Of a DNA stretch of 64,000 nucleotides, positions 45,799 to 54,845 are shown one piece after another. Position 1 is the first letter of the stretch. Each line of letters opens with the position of its first letter. Origin of the DNA: Fundidesulfovibrio putealis DSM 16056 (GTDB taxonomy: Bacteria; Desulfobacterota; Desulfovibrionia; Desulfovibrionales; Desulfovibrionaceae). The position numbers were made by a program, and so were the translations under genes. The stretch is from NCBI RefSeq assembly GCF_000429325.1, contig NZ_AUBQ01000006.1:1-64000 (forward strand). Reading direction: 5' to 3'. Under the pieces are notes generated by a model, which worked only from the letters and a program-made list of their open reading frames with translations, had not been told where the DNA came from and made no database searches.

Positions 45799-47256
45799 AT
45801 GGCAGTCAAGAAGCGCAAGCGCAAGATGTTCGTCTCCGTGCTTCCCGGTGAGGAAGTGGAGGTCGCGATAGCCGAAGACGGCGTCCTCCAGGAATACTAC
45901 GTGGAGATGACCCATCAGGCCAAGACGCGCGGCAACATCTACAAAGGCAAGATCCACAACGTCGATCCCTCCCTCCAGGCGGCCTTCATCAACTACGGGG
46001 CCGAACGCAACGGATTCCTCCAGATCGACGAGGTCCACCCCGAATACTACCAGGAAGAGGCCAATCCAGAGCGCCGGGGCAAGTATCCGCCCATCCAGAA
46101 GGTGCTGAAAAAGGGTCAGGAAGTGCTCATCCAGGTGGTGAAGGAACCCACCGGCAACAAGGGCGCGTTCGTCACCAGCTATTTGTCGCTTCCCGGGCGC
46201 TACTTCGTGCTGACTCCCGGCCGCGAGCAGAAGGGCATCTCCCGCAAGGTGGAGGACGACGAGGAGCGCAAGCGCCTGAAAGAGATCGCCGGTGGCGTCA
46301 AGCTGGACGAGGGCATCGGCATCATCGTGCGCACCGCCTCCATCGGGCAGTCCAAGACCGCCCTGGAACGCGACATCAACTATCTCAAGCGCCTCTGGAA
46401 GGACGTGCGCGGGCGCGGCACCAGCGTGCCCACCCCGAGCATGATCTACCAGGAGCCGGATCTGTCCGCGCGCGCCGTGCGCGACTACCTCACCGACGAC
46501 GTCAACGAGGTCTGGGTGGACGACAAGGAGACCGCCGAGCGCGTCTCCGAGATGGCCGCCCTGGTCTTTCCGCGCCGCCAGGGACTGGTGAAGCTGCACA
46601 CCGACCACGAGCACTCCATGTGGGAGCGCTTCAACCTGCGCAGGCAGATCGACCAGCTGCACGGGCGCGAGGTGATCCTGCCCTCCGGCGGGCGCCTGGT
46701 GATCGACCACACCGAAGCCCTCACCGCCGTGGACGTGAACTCCGGCAAGATCGGCGGAGAGACCAACTTCAAGGAGATGGCGCTGCGCACCAACATGGAA
46801 GCCGCCGCCGAGGTGGCCAACCAGCTGCGCCTGCGCGACATCGGCGGACAGGTGGTGGTGGACTTCATCGAGCTCAAGGAGCGCAAGCACGTGGCCGAGG
46901 TGGAAAAGGCCATGAAGACGGCCATGAAGATCGACCGCGCGCGCCACGACGTGGGCAAGATTTCGCGGTTCGGCCTCATGGAGATCGTGCGCCAGCGCAT
47001 GGGCTCCTCTGCCATGTCCGTCTCCACCGAGACCTGCCCCGAATGCCGGGGCACGGGCACCCGGCGCAACCTGGAGTGGCAGGCCCTGCAGGCCCTGCAC
47101 GATCTTTACCGGCTGCTGCGCCGCCCCGGTTCGAGCGACGCCGTGCACTACAAGACCACGCCGGAGCTGGCCTTCTACCTGCTGAACCAGAAGCGCGAAC
47201 GGCTCCAGGCGCTGGAAAGCCAGTACAACAAGGCCATCCACATCATGCCGGAGTAG
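45799..47256 (+). CDS. rng: Ribonuclease E/G
   Basis: 485 residues of the RNase E/G catalytic core: S1 domain (about 40-125; GNIYKGKIHNVDPSLQAAFINYG), 5' sensor/RNase H region, DNase I-like catalytic part with GGRLVIDHTEALTAVDVNSG carrying the magnesium-binding aspartates, and the zinc-link CPECRGTG (about 414-421). No long degradosome scaffold follows, so it resembles RNase G. It processes rRNA and decays mRNA. The unusually basic start MAVKKRKRKMF fits ATG 45799. Confidence 0.93.
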   Translation: MAVKKRKRKMFVSVLPGEEVEVAIAEDGVLQEYYVEMTHQAKTRGNIYKGKIHNVDPSLQAAFINYGAERNGFLQIDEVHPEYYQEEANPERRGKYPPIQKVLKKGQEVLIQVVKEPTGNKGAFVTSYLSLPGRYFVLTPGREQKGISRKVEDDEERKRLKEIAGGVKLDEGIGIIVRTASIGQSKTALERDINYLKRLWKDVRGRGTSVPTPSMIYQEPDLSARAVRDYLTDDVNEVWVDDKETAERVSEMAALVFPRRQGLVKLHTDHEHSMWERFNLRRQIDQLHGREVILPSGGRLVIDHTEALTAVDVNSGKIGGETNFKEMALRTNMEAAAEVANQLRLRDIGGQVVVDFIELKERKHVAEVEKAMKTAMKIDRARHDVGKISRFGLMEIVRQRMGSSAMSVSTETCPECRGTGTRRNLEWQALQALHDLYRLLRRPGSSDAVHYKTTPELAFYLLNQKRERLQALESQYNKAIHIMPE

Positions 47257-47259
47257 CCG

Positions 47260-47799
47260 ATGCTTCTGGTGCACGCCTGCTGCGGCCCCTGCGCCATCAC
47301 GGTCTTTCGGGAACTTCTCGGCCAGGGGGAGGATGTCCTGGGGTTTTACTACAACCCCAACATCCACCCCCTGGCCGAATACCTTCGCCGCCGCGACGCC
47401 TTAAGGCAGGTGGGCGAGCGGCTTGAAGTCCCCCTGGTCGTGGCGGACGCCGAATACGACCCCGTCCAGTTCCTGCGTTTGGCGGCCTTCCGCGAGAAGG
47501 ACCGCTGCGGCTCCTGCTACGAGCTGCGCCTGGACCGCGCCGCGCGCGAGGCGAAATCCCAGGGCTGCACGGCGTTCACCTCCACGCTGCTCTACAGCAA
47601 ATACCAGGACCACCAGGCCATCCGCGACGCTGGCGAGGCCGCAGGCCGTACTCACGGCGTACCCTTTTTCTACCAGGACTTCCGCCCCGGCTGGGAGGAA
47701 GGAATACGTCTTTCCAAGGAGTGGGAGCTCTACCGCCAGCCCTATTGCGGTTGCATCTACTCCGAGTTCGACCGCTACCGGAAGAAGCTGGGGCGGTAG
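47260..47799 (+). CDS. queH: Epoxyqueuosine reductase QueH
   Basis: 179 residues with the QueH (former DUF208) cysteine pattern: HACCGPC at the N-terminus, DRCGSCYELRL in the middle and YCGCIYSE at the C-terminus, which bind a [4Fe-4S] cluster and a second metal. It catalyses the last step of queuosine synthesis in tRNA. Three bases after the rng stop, so cotranscribed; the pairing of two RNA enzymes is sensible. Confidence 0.92.
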   Translation: MLLVHACCGPCAITVFRELLGQGEDVLGFYYNPNIHPLAEYLRRRDALRQVGERLEVPLVVADAEYDPVQFLRLAAFREKDRCGSCYELRLDRAAREAKSQGCTAFTSTLLYSKYQDHQAIRDAGEAAGRTHGVPFFYQDFRPGWEEGIRLSKEWELYRQPYCGCIYSEFDRYRKKLGR

Positions 47800-48107
47800 T
47801 GTCAGGGGTCGATGACCATGAAGCGCGGGTTTCACGCACAATCAACGACCAGAAGAGTCTTCGGGCATAAGGATCTGCGCCTTGGAATCCGAATACGCTT
47901 GGCCCGCACGGGAGACACCCTGTACGTCAATGCAACGGTCCACGAGATTTGCGCACATATCTTGCTTTCGAGGGCATAAGTCGGGGAATGGCTCGCACTT
48001 CATTGCGCTCAAGGCCGCGTTGTGCGGCGGAAATCATCAGGGGCGTCCGCAACCGACTGAGCGGGTTCATCTTTTGAAGCAGTAAGCAGAGCAGAGGCAA
48101 GATCAAG
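47800..48107. other. Intergenic region between queH and the GGDEF gene
   Basis: About 308 bases with no gene, RNA or clear hairpin that I can support. Short open frames here have no family features. Confidence 0.4.
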
Positions 48108-49898
48108 ATGTGTCCGATATTGCCCGGATATGACCGCGGAGTGGCGAAGCAACGCCTGGTATTCATATTGTTGCTGATGTTCGTTTGGCCGGGCGCGAGG
48201 GGCTTTTGCGCGGACCGGTCTGACAGCCCCGGCCGTGCGCCGGATGCTGGCGAAAAGAGCATCGTGATGATCCTTCCGTTCTCCCAGGATTATCCCGTTC
48301 ACCTGCAACTGGTGAAGGGGTTTCGCGACAGCGTCCTTAAAGCGCGTGCCGACGTCCGGATCAGCTACGAATACCTGGATCTGGCGCGCTTCCCCAACGA
48401 GCAGGGCTATCTGGCGGACGTGGCGGCCTTCCTCAAAGCGAAGTACGCCCGCTTGAGGCCGGACGTGGTGGTCTCCGGCGGCCCCATACGGCAGTTCATG
48501 GACGAATACGGCAACGCGATGTTTCCCGGCGTGCCTGTGGTGTTCCCCAGGGACGAGAGCGCCGCGCTGGAGGCTGCCGTCAAGGGCGGCGTGGATACCT
48601 CCCGCAATTCAGAATACATGAAGAGCGTGGAAGTGATTTTCCGCACCCGGCCCGCCACGAAGACGGTGTACGTGGTCTTGGGCGATTCCGACGAGGAACG
48701 AAGCATCCTCAAGGACATGTCCCGCGTGGCTGAGGCCTATCGCGAGCGGGCGCGGTTCGTGTTCACGAACGATCTGACGCATGCCCGGATGCTCGACCTT
48801 ATGGGCGAGGCTGGCGAGGACAGCGCGATCCTGTTCATGCGTTGGCACAGGGACGTGCAGGGCGAGTCGTTCATTCCCGACGATGTGGCGCGCGAGGTGG
48901 CTGAGCGGGCAAAGGCCCCGGTGTACGGCGTTGTGGCCCATGCTCTCGGCGGCGGTATGCTGGGGGGGTATCTCTTCAGCTTCGAGCTTTTCGGGCGCAG
49001 GCTGGCGCAGCAAAGCCTGGAGATACTCGGGGGAGACAAGTCCGCCGGTCCGTCCGTTCCCAGCCCGGTCAGCGAATACGCATTCGACTGGCGGCAACTC
49101 AAGCGCTGGAACATCGATGAGAAGGTCCTGCCCGAGGGCAGCCGCATCGAGTTCAGGGAGCTCTCCGCCTGGGACCAGCACGGGGCGTACATCCTTGGCG
49201 GCATAGTCGTGCTGTTGCTCGAGACGGCCCTGATAGTCGGGCTGGGCGTCAACAGGACGAGACGCAAGCGGATGGAACGCGAACTGGTGGGGCTGAACGC
49301 CTCTTTGGAAGAAATGGTCGCCAACCGGACGCGCCAGCTTCAGGAGGCCAATGCGGAACTCGAGCAGGCCAAACGCACGCTTGAGGACATGAACATCCGC
49401 CTGGGAATGGCTTCGAGGACGGACATCCTCACAGGCCTGTTCAACCGCAGGCATTTTGAAGAGTCCGCCCCGCAGGAGCACGCCCGCTACGTGAGGACCG
49501 GCAAACCCTTTTCCGTGGTGCTTTGCGACATCGATTTCTTCAAGAACGTAAACGACCTGCACGGGCACGACGCAGGCGACAGCCTGCTGCGCATGATCGG
49601 CCAGGATATTTCCCAGGCCGTGCGCCCGTACGACATTCTGGTCAGGTGGGGAGGGGAGGAGTTCCTGCTGTTCCTGCCCTCCACGGAGCCGGATCTGGCC
49701 AGGGCTATCGCTGAACGCATCCGCCTGGACATCGGGGAGCGGGTTTACGCCTACGAGGGACACTCCCTGCGCCTGAGCGCGACGCTGGGCGTCGCCACGG
49801 TGCGGGACGGGGAGTCCGTGGCCGATGTGATCCGGCGGGCGGACGTGGCGTTGTATGAGGGCAAGCGTTCCGGCAGAAATCGCGTAGTAGCGTCTTGA
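48108..49898 (+). CDS. Diguanylate cyclase with periplasmic ABC-type substrate-binding sensor
   Basis: 596 residues. Signal/anchor helix at about 18-36, a periplasmic domain resembling ABC substrate-binding proteins (about 50-335; KSIVMILPFSQDYPVH, PDVVVSGGPIRQFMDEYG), transmembrane helix at about 357-377, coiled coil, and a GGDEF domain with active site GGEEF. The autoinhibitory I-site RPYD lies five residues before it, so activity should be feedback-inhibited by c-di-GMP. An extracellular small molecule probably sets c-di-GMP levels. Confidence 0.92.
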   Translation: MCPILPGYDRGVAKQRLVFILLLMFVWPGARGFCADRSDSPGRAPDAGEKSIVMILPFSQDYPVHLQLVKGFRDSVLKARADVRISYEYLDLARFPNEQGYLADVAAFLKAKYARLRPDVVVSGGPIRQFMDEYGNAMFPGVPVVFPRDESAALEAAVKGGVDTSRNSEYMKSVEVIFRTRPATKTVYVVLGDSDEERSILKDMSRVAEAYRERARFVFTNDLTHARMLDLMGEAGEDSAILFMRWHRDVQGESFIPDDVAREVAERAKAPVYGVVAHALGGGMLGGYLFSFELFGRRLAQQSLEILGGDKSAGPSVPSPVSEYAFDWRQLKRWNIDEKVLPEGSRIEFRELSAWDQHGAYILGGIVVLLLETALIVGLGVNRTRRKRMERELVGLNASLEEMVANRTRQLQEANAELEQAKRTLEDMNIRLGMASRTDILTGLFNRRHFEESAPQEHARYVRTGKPFSVVLCDIDFFKNVNDLHGHDAGDSLLRMIGQDISQAVRPYDILVRWGGEEFLLFLPSTEPDLARAIAERIRLDIGERVYAYEGHSLRLSATLGVATVRDGESVADVIRRADVALYEGKRSGRNRVVAS

Positions 49899-49953
49899 GG
49901 TTCCGGCCTACCCGACAGCTTTCCGCCCACTACGCGAAGCGGAGAGGGTGTGC

Positions 49954-49995
49954 AGAGGGCGGAGCCCTTTGCCCGCCGGAGGCTTCCGAAAACAA
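49954..49995 (+). repeat. Intergenic GC-rich repeat, copy left of hemW
   Basis: Contains CCCTTTGCCCGCCGGAGGC followed by TTCCGAAAACAA. An inverted copy lies at 51254-51299, so the two bracket the hemW-like gene. The same kind of element is scattered in Desulfovibrio genomes. Confidence 0.7.
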
Positions 49996-50036
49996 TAGTT
50001 GACTATATTGCTGTAATAACAACAGGTCCTATACAA

Positions 50037-51176
50037 ATGCTCCTCTACGTCCACGTCCCCTTCTGCGTCAGCAAGTGCCGCTACTGCGCCTTCTCCTCCC
50101 AGGTGATGGACATGGACGTGCTGGAAACCTGGGAGCAGACGGTCTCCGCCGAGGCGGCCCACTACGGCGCGCTCCTCAAGAAACCGTCCGTGGAGACGGT
50201 GTACCTGGGCGGCGGCACGCCGAGCCTGCTGCCGTCCTGGGCTTTTGACAGGCTTATGAAGTCTCTGCGGCGCAACTTCACCATCCCCAAGGACATCGAA
50301 TTCACTCTGGAGGCCAACCCGGACTCCGCCGTGGACAAGGACCTCATGCACCAGTGGCGCTCAGCGGGCGTGAACCGCATATCGCTTGGGGTGCAGTCCA
50401 TGAACGAGGCCGAGCTTGTGATGCTGGGGCGGCCTCACGGCGTGGCGGACGTTTTGACCGCCGTGCAGCGCCTGCGCGCGGCAGGCTTCGCCAACCTCTC
50501 CGTGGACCTCATCTGGGGGCTTCCCGGCCAGCGCCTGAAGCAGTGGATGGATACCCTCAAGGCGGCGGTGCGCCTGGGGCCGGAGCACATCTCGGCCTAC
50601 GGGCTCACCCTGGAGGAGGGAACTCCCATGGCCCGCATTGCGGAAGAGGGGGCACTGGTCATGCCGCCCGAGGACGAGGCCGCCAAGATGTACGTGCATG
50701 GCGGGGATTTCCTTGAGGAACAGGGCTATCTGCACTACGAGATAAGCAACTTCGGGCGCATGGGGTTCTCCTCGCGCCACAACCAGGGCTACTGGGAGGG
50801 CAAGGACTACCTGGGGCTGGGGCCGTCGGCGGTGTCCACGCTGGCCGGGCGGCGCTGGCAGAACCCGTCCGACGTGGCCGGGTACGCGGCCCTGGCGCGG
50901 AGCAAGGGATGGGGGCGCGAGGCAGAGACGCTCACGCCCGAAGTGCGGGCCAGGGAGCTTCTCATGCTGTCGCTGCGCACCTCCAAGGGCGTCCGGCTGG
51001 CGGAGTACCGGCGTCTCACCGGGCGCGACCTGGCCACCGCCGAGCCCAAGCTTATGAGCGCGCTTCGCCAGAAGGAGCTGATCCGAATCAAGGACGGCTG
51101 CCTGCGCCTGACACGCCAGGGCATGCTGGTGAGCAACCTGATAATCGGACGCCTGCTCTTCCCGGACGGGAATTGA
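50037..51176 (+). CDS. hemW: HemW-like radical SAM protein (coproporphyrinogen oxidase family)
   Basis: 379 residues from ATG 50037, giving the standard N-terminus MLLYVHVPFC. C10, C14 and C17 (CVSKCRYC) bind the radical-SAM cluster; VYLGGGTPSLL and SLGVQSMNE follow. The short N-terminus and C-terminal winged-helix domain fit HemW, a haem chaperone, better than the decarboxylating HemN. This is relevant in an organism with many cytochromes. A 29-codon upstream extension runs into repeat sequence and is not taken. Confidence 0.87.
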   Translation: MLLYVHVPFCVSKCRYCAFSSQVMDMDVLETWEQTVSAEAAHYGALLKKPSVETVYLGGGTPSLLPSWAFDRLMKSLRRNFTIPKDIEFTLEANPDSAVDKDLMHQWRSAGVNRISLGVQSMNEAELVMLGRPHGVADVLTAVQRLRAAGFANLSVDLIWGLPGQRLKQWMDTLKAAVRLGPEHISAYGLTLEEGTPMARIAEEGALVMPPEDEAAKMYVHGGDFLEEQGYLHYEISNFGRMGFSSRHNQGYWEGKDYLGLGPSAVSTLAGRRWQNPSDVAGYAALARSKGWGREAETLTPEVRARELLMLSLRTSKGVRLAEYRRLTGRDLATAEPKLMSALRQKELIRIKDGCLRLTRQGMLVSNLIIGRLLFPDGN

Positions 51177-51253
51177 GGGGAAGCGGGGGACCGGCAGGCC
51201 GGGCGAAGCGTCGGGTTGCAGGAAGTGGGGGAGTAATTGTCGGGCGCGGAGGG

Positions 51254-51299
51254 CGTTTTGTTGCAGAAGCCTCCGGCGGCCAAAGGGGCGAGCCCCTTT
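51254..51299 (-). repeat. Intergenic GC-rich repeat, inverted copy right of hemW
   Basis: Contains GCCTCCGGCGGCCAAAGGGG, the reverse complement of the element at 49954-49995 with few differences. The two form long inverted repeats around a single gene. Confidence 0.7.
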
Positions 51300-51395
51300 G
51301 GAATCCCTTATAGTTCTGCGACATATGGCAGGTTGGCCGCGTTGCGACAGGCCAGTGTGAGAGCGAACATCACTGGAATCAGGGAGCTTGATGAA

Positions 51396-51866
51396 ATGAA
51401 CAAAAGACTTTTCGGATCGATAGCCGCATGTTTCGTCGCCGCGCTGCTGTGTTGCGCGCCTGCCGGGGTAGCCCAGGCCCAGGACGCGCCGAGCGGTTCC
51501 GACGGCCCGTCATCCGGGCGCGTGAGTATGACCGTGGGTCGCGGCGCCATGCTGATCAGCGCCACCGGCGGCAGGGGCGTCTTGACCTTCGAGGGGCAGA
51601 CCTATCCCTTCAAGCTGGGGGGGCTCGGCATCGGGCTTCTGGGCATCACCACTGTGGACGCCGAGGGCGACGTGTACAACCTCGCGCGGCTTGAAGATTT
51701 CTCGGGAGCCTACGTCCAGGGCGGGGCGGACTACGCCGCCGGGAACGGCGAGGGCATCCTGTGGCTGAAGAACACCAAGGGAGTCGTGCTCAAGCTGCGC
51801 TCCAAGACCAAGGGACTGTCGCTGGCCGTGGGCGGCGAGGGCCTCATCATCCAGGTGGTCAAGTAA
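51396..51866 (+). CDS. Secreted beta-rich protein, first of two tandem paralogues
   Basis: 156 residues from ATG 51396. A signal peptide (about 1-30, ending AQAQD) precedes a single domain of glycine-rich strands: RGVLTFEGQTYPFKLGGLGIG, DVYNLARLEDFSGAY and NTKGVVLKLRSKTKGLSL. The pattern resembles the DUF1134/EipA group of envelope proteins, but I am not certain of this. The next gene is a clear paralogue with the same domain. Function unknown. Confidence 0.75.
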   Translation: MNKRLFGSIAACFVAALLCCAPAGVAQAQDAPSGSDGPSSGRVSMTVGRGAMLISATGGRGVLTFEGQTYPFKLGGLGIGLLGITTVDAEGDVYNLARLEDFSGAYVQGGADYAAGNGEGILWLKNTKGVVLKLRSKTKGLSLAVGGEGLIIQVVK

Positions 51867-52132
51867 CGAGCGGCAAATCCCGGACCAAAGCGGATCCGAC
51901 TGGATACTCGACGGCGGACCACTCCTGCCGACGATTCCGGTGCGTCGAAGCGGTTTGTGCCCTGCTGTGGCGGGTCTTGGTGCAGTGGACGGCTTTTAAG
52001 CTGAGCGAAGTTTCCGGGCGAGCTGAGCGCCGAAGGCTTGCCATGGGCCCGTGCGTGGAATAGCGTGTCATGACGGATCGTTGGGATAAAGGCTTTCCCG
52101 GCGGCGACACGCAGAGCGGAGGTCTTCCGGGT

Positions 52133-52618
52133 ATGGTCACGAATCGACGGTTTCTTTCCGGCATGCTTGGCAGCTGTCTGATCCTCATTTCACTTTTGTG
52201 CTCCGCGCCCCTCCAGGCAGCTGAAGCGGCCAAGGTGGAACCCGGCGACAAGCCCACCGGCAGCGTGACCATGAAGTTCGGGCAGGGCGGTTTCATCCTT
52301 GGGGTCAGCGGCGGCGAAGGAACGCTGACGTTCAAGGGCCGCAAGTATCCCTTCAAGCTGGGGAGCCTGGGCGTCGGCGGCTTTGGCGTCTCCAAGACGA
52401 CCGCCACCGGAGAAGTGTACAATCTCAACAATGTCGAAGAGTTCCCCGGAGCATTCTTCCAGGTCCGCGCCGGATACGCGGCGGTGGAGGGCAAGGGAGT
52501 CCAGTGGCTGGAGAACTCCAACGGAGTGGTCATCAAGCTGCGCACCACCACCAAGGGCCTGATCCTGAACCTGGGGGCGGACGGCCTTATGATTGATATG
52601 AAGCCTGGGAAAAAATAG
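52133..52618 (+). CDS. Secreted beta-rich protein, second tandem paralogue
   Basis: 161 residues from ATG 52133 (behind GGAGGTC); the frame is open 21 codons earlier without a better start. Signal peptide about 1-30 (ISLLCSAPLQAA). The domain repeats the first paralogue strand by strand: EGTLTFKGRKYPFKLGSLGVG, EVYNLNNVEEFPGAF and NSNGVVIKLRTTTKGLIL. The two are separated by 266 bases and may be independently expressed. Function unknown. Confidence 0.75.
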   Translation: MVTNRRFLSGMLGSCLILISLLCSAPLQAAEAAKVEPGDKPTGSVTMKFGQGGFILGVSGGEGTLTFKGRKYPFKLGSLGVGGFGVSKTTATGEVYNLNNVEEFPGAFFQVRAGYAAVEGKGVQWLENSNGVVIKLRTTTKGLILNLGADGLMIDMKPGKK

Positions 52619-52625
52619 ACTCCGT

Positions 52626-52643
52626 CCCGCCCGGGCGGGGTTT
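52626..52643 (+). terminator. Short GC hairpin after second paralogue
   Basis: CCCGCCCGGGCGGG is a perfect palindrome seven bases after the stop, followed by GTTT. A plausible but weak terminator because no loop bases separate the arms. Confidence 0.4.
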
Positions 52644-52747
52644 CGCTGCTGTCTGGGCGGTTGTTCCAGAGGAGCGAGCCCCAGTGTGGAGCCCTCAAAA
52701 TGCGTTCATACAGTGTGTGGTTCTAAGCCAAGAGAACCATACATTTT

Positions 52748-52778
52748 GTTGGTGAAAAACATGTTGTTTTTCACCAAC
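52748..52778 (+). repeat. Hairpin C of the 3'-end family
   Basis: GTTGGTGAAAAAC pairs over 13 bp with GTTTTTCACCAAC around an ATGTT loop. The inner half TGAAAAACATG...GTTTTTCA matches hairpins A (19449) and B (58846), whereas the outer base pairs differ. It lies in the gene-poor spacer 52619-52885, which also contains an ATAAATG/CATTTAT hairpin near 52803-52819. Confidence 0.7.
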
Positions 52779-52850
52779 GCGACACACGTGTGGATTCCTC
52801 TCAATAAATGCACATTTATGAGGAGGATAAAAATCTAAGCCGCTATTATC

Positions 52851-52876
52851 CTTGACAAACATGTTCAGTTGTCAAG
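52851..52876 (-). terminator. Hairpin D downstream of the coiled-coil gene
   Basis: CTTGACAA / TTGTCAAG (8 bp) with a ten-base loop that on the minus strand reads CTGAACATGT. It lies 10 bases past the stop of the minus-strand gene at 52886 and shares the GAACATG core with hairpins A-C. Confidence 0.5.
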
Positions 52877-52885
52877 GCCGCTGCA

Positions 52886-53170
52886 CTAAAACTTCTCCTT
52901 GGCCTTGCCCACAGCCTCTTTCAGGTCGTGGAAGGCGTTCTCGAAGCCCGTCTTCAGTTCGCTCCAGGCCGACTTCCCGCCCTTGCGCAAGAGCGTCAGC
53001 TTGTAGCGCGCCAGCTCATACTTGGATTCCAGCTTTTCCAGGTCCTGCTCGTAGCCCTTGATGAACTCCTGACCCCTGTTCTCGGCCTTGGCCTTGGTGG
53101 CGTCGATCTTTTCCTTGAAGTGCTTGAGCTGCTCTTCCATCTGCTTGGTGAATTTTTCATGTTCAGGCAT
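52886..53170 (-). CDS. Small coiled-coil protein, function unknown
   Basis: About 94 residues from ATG 53170 (MPEHEKFTKQMEEQLKHF), eight bases after GGAG; an ATG two codons upstream is too close to that site. The sequence is highly charged with continuous heptads, likely one long coiled coil, with no signal peptide. Monocistronic. Similar small helical proteins occur in sulfate reducers, but no function is assigned. Confidence 0.7.
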   Translation of the reverse strand: MPEHEKFTKQMEEQLKHFKEKIDATKAKAENRGQEFIKGYEQDLEKLESKYELARYKLTLLRKGGKSAWSELKTGFENAFHDLKEAVGKAKEKF

Positions 53171-53321
53171 GTGCATCGCTCCTGCGTGAATTATTTCTTT
53201 AGCGTGTACTACTTAGCGCTTCCCGGTGGATATGGTCAAGGGTGGGTTTGGTCCTCGCCGTATCGCAAGACGCAGGCTGGACCGCCTTGGAGACGGCTCC
53301 GGCGGCTTGCAGACCGCCGCG

Positions 53322-54755
53322 TCAGGAGGCGACGGTCCGCTCGCAGGTGACGCCGTGTTTGCGCATCCGGTTGAGGACAGTCAGCCTGCTGACCCCGAGC
53401 ACGCGTGCGGCCTGGCTCTTGTTGCCCCCGGTCTGGCGCAGGGCCTCCACCAACGCCGAGCGTTCATCACCGGGCGATCCAGGCGCGGCTGCCGTGGAAG
53501 CGAAGCTGGGGGGCGCGGCGCTGCACGCTGGGGCAACTGCCGGGCCAGCAGGCGGGGAGGCGCACGCAGCCCGATTGGCGCGACCAATGCCCGGCGGCAG
53601 GTGCGAGGCCTCGATGCGCCCTGAATCCGCCAGCACCAGCGCATATTCCAGGGCGCTGCGCAGCTCGCGCACGTTGCCAGGCCAGGTGTGCTCCATGAGA
53701 AGCCGCATGGCCTCGGGCGATATCCGGGCCGCGTCCCCGCCGGTCTTGGCGGCGCTGGCGTGCAGGAAATGCCCGGCCAGCAGGGGCAGATCCTCCATGC
53801 GGGCGCGCAGCGGCGGCAACTCGATGGGGATCACGTTGATGCGGAAGAAGAAGTCCTCCCGGAAACGTCCCTGAGCGATCAGGGCGCGCAGGTCCTGGTG
53901 GGTGGCCGTGATCAGGCGCACGTCCACCGGGATGGGCCGGTTCGCGCCCACGCGCTCGATCGAGCGCGTCTCCAGCACGCGCAGGAGCTTCACCTGTATG
54001 GAGACCGGGGCGTCGCCGATCTCGTCCAGGAAGATGTCGCCGCTGTGGGCGGCTTCGAAGCGGCCCTGGCGCTCGCGATAGGCTCCGGTGAAGGCCCCTT
54101 TGGCGTGGCCGAACAGCTCGCTCTCCAGGAGTGATTCGTTGAGCGCCGCGCAGTTGAGCTGTACGAACGGGCCGGCCCGGCGCGCGCCGAGCTCGTGGAT
54201 GGCCCGCGCGGCCAGCTCCTTGCCGGTGCCGGATTCTCCCAGCAGCAGCACCGGCGCGTCCGAGCGCGCGGCCTTCTCCAGGATGTCGAACAGCCTGCGC
54301 ATGGCGGGCGACGCCCCCACCATGCCGTGAAAGCTGTCAGGCCGGTCCAGAAGGCGAGAGAGCTCCTCCACCCTGCGGTCCAACCGGTCCAGTTCGCTTA
54401 GGTCCATCACGCTCTCCACCGCGCCGATCACCGTGCCGTCCTTGTCGTGGATAAGCGACTGGTTCTTGAACACCGGCAGGAGCGAGCCGTCCTTGCGGCT
54501 GATGAAGCAACGCTTGGCCTGGCTCTCTCGCCCGGCGAACAGCGGGCACCATGCACCCGTGACGCCCTTCCGCTGCGTGGCGCAGACCTCGCAGCCAAGC
54601 ACCGCGCAGGAGCGCTCCATGAGCTCATCGCGTGAATACCCCGTGAGCCGCGTCATGGCGTCGTTGACCATGACGATCCGGCCTTTCGGGTTGACGATGT
54701 ACACCCCTTCCTGAATGGCGTGGCAGATTTCCTGCCAGTGCTGGCTGATGTCCAT
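53322..54755 (-). CDS. PAS-sigma54 activator controlling the divergent cytochrome operon
   Basis: 477 residues. An N-terminal PAS domain (about 8-115) contains clustered cysteines ([16 protein letters not shown] and KRC between about 49 and 83), suggesting a redox or metal signal. The AAA+ domain (about 143-370) has Walker A GESGTGKE, an intact [15 protein letters not shown] and [13 protein letters not shown] Fis-type helix-turn-helix ends the protein (about 445-468, [20 protein letters not shown]), preceded by an Ala/Pro-rich linker. It is transcribed away from the ferredoxin-cytochrome operon 90 bases distant and is its obvious candidate activator. Confidence 0.93.
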   Translation of the reverse strand: MDISQHWQEICHAIQEGVYIVNPKGRIVMVNDAMTRLTGYSRDELMERSCAVLGCEVCATQRKGVTGAWCPLFAGRESQAKRCFISRKDGSLLPVFKNQSLIHDKDGTVIGAVESVMDLSELDRLDRRVEELSRLLDRPDSFHGMVGASPAMRRLFDILEKAARSDAPVLLLGESGTGKELAARAIHELGARRAGPFVQLNCAALNESLLESELFGHAKGAFTGAYRERQGRFEAAHSGDIFLDEIGDAPVSIQVKLLRVLETRSIERVGANRPIPVDVRLITATHQDLRALIAQGRFREDFFFRINVIPIELPPLRARMEDLPLLAGHFLHASAAKTGGDAARISPEAMRLLMEHTWPGNVRELRSALEYALVLADSGRIEASHLPPGIGRANRAACASPPAGPAVAPACSAAPPSFASTAAAPGSPGDERSALVEALRQTGGNKSQAARVLGVSRLTVLNRMRKHGVTCERTVAS

Positions 54756-54762
54756 GGGTTAC

Positions 54763-54796
54763 CACCTGTCTATGCACCTGTGTATATATACAGTGG
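54763..54796. promoter_or_regulatory. Repeated CACCTGT sites upstream of the cytochrome operon
   Basis: CACCTGT occurs at 54763-54769 and again 12 bases on at 54775-54781, and ACAGTGG (54790-54796) approximates the inverted form. These could be binding sites for the adjacent Fis-type activator. The block lies directly at the putative sigma54 promoter. Confidence 0.35.
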
Positions 54797-54809
54797 CCGG
54801 AAAGAGGCA
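54794..54809 (+). promoter_or_regulatory. Weak sigma54-like promoter for the cytochrome operon
   Basis: TGGCCGGAAAGAGGCA keeps GG at -24 and GC at -12 with exact spacing of ten bases between them, but the -12 element is AGGC rather than TTGC. Transcription would start about 25 bases before ATG 54846. The adjacent sigma54 activator makes such a promoter expected. Confidence 0.4.
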
Positions 54810-54845
54810 AGTCGTGTGGAGTTGTACGTAATTTCAAGTGTTTAG

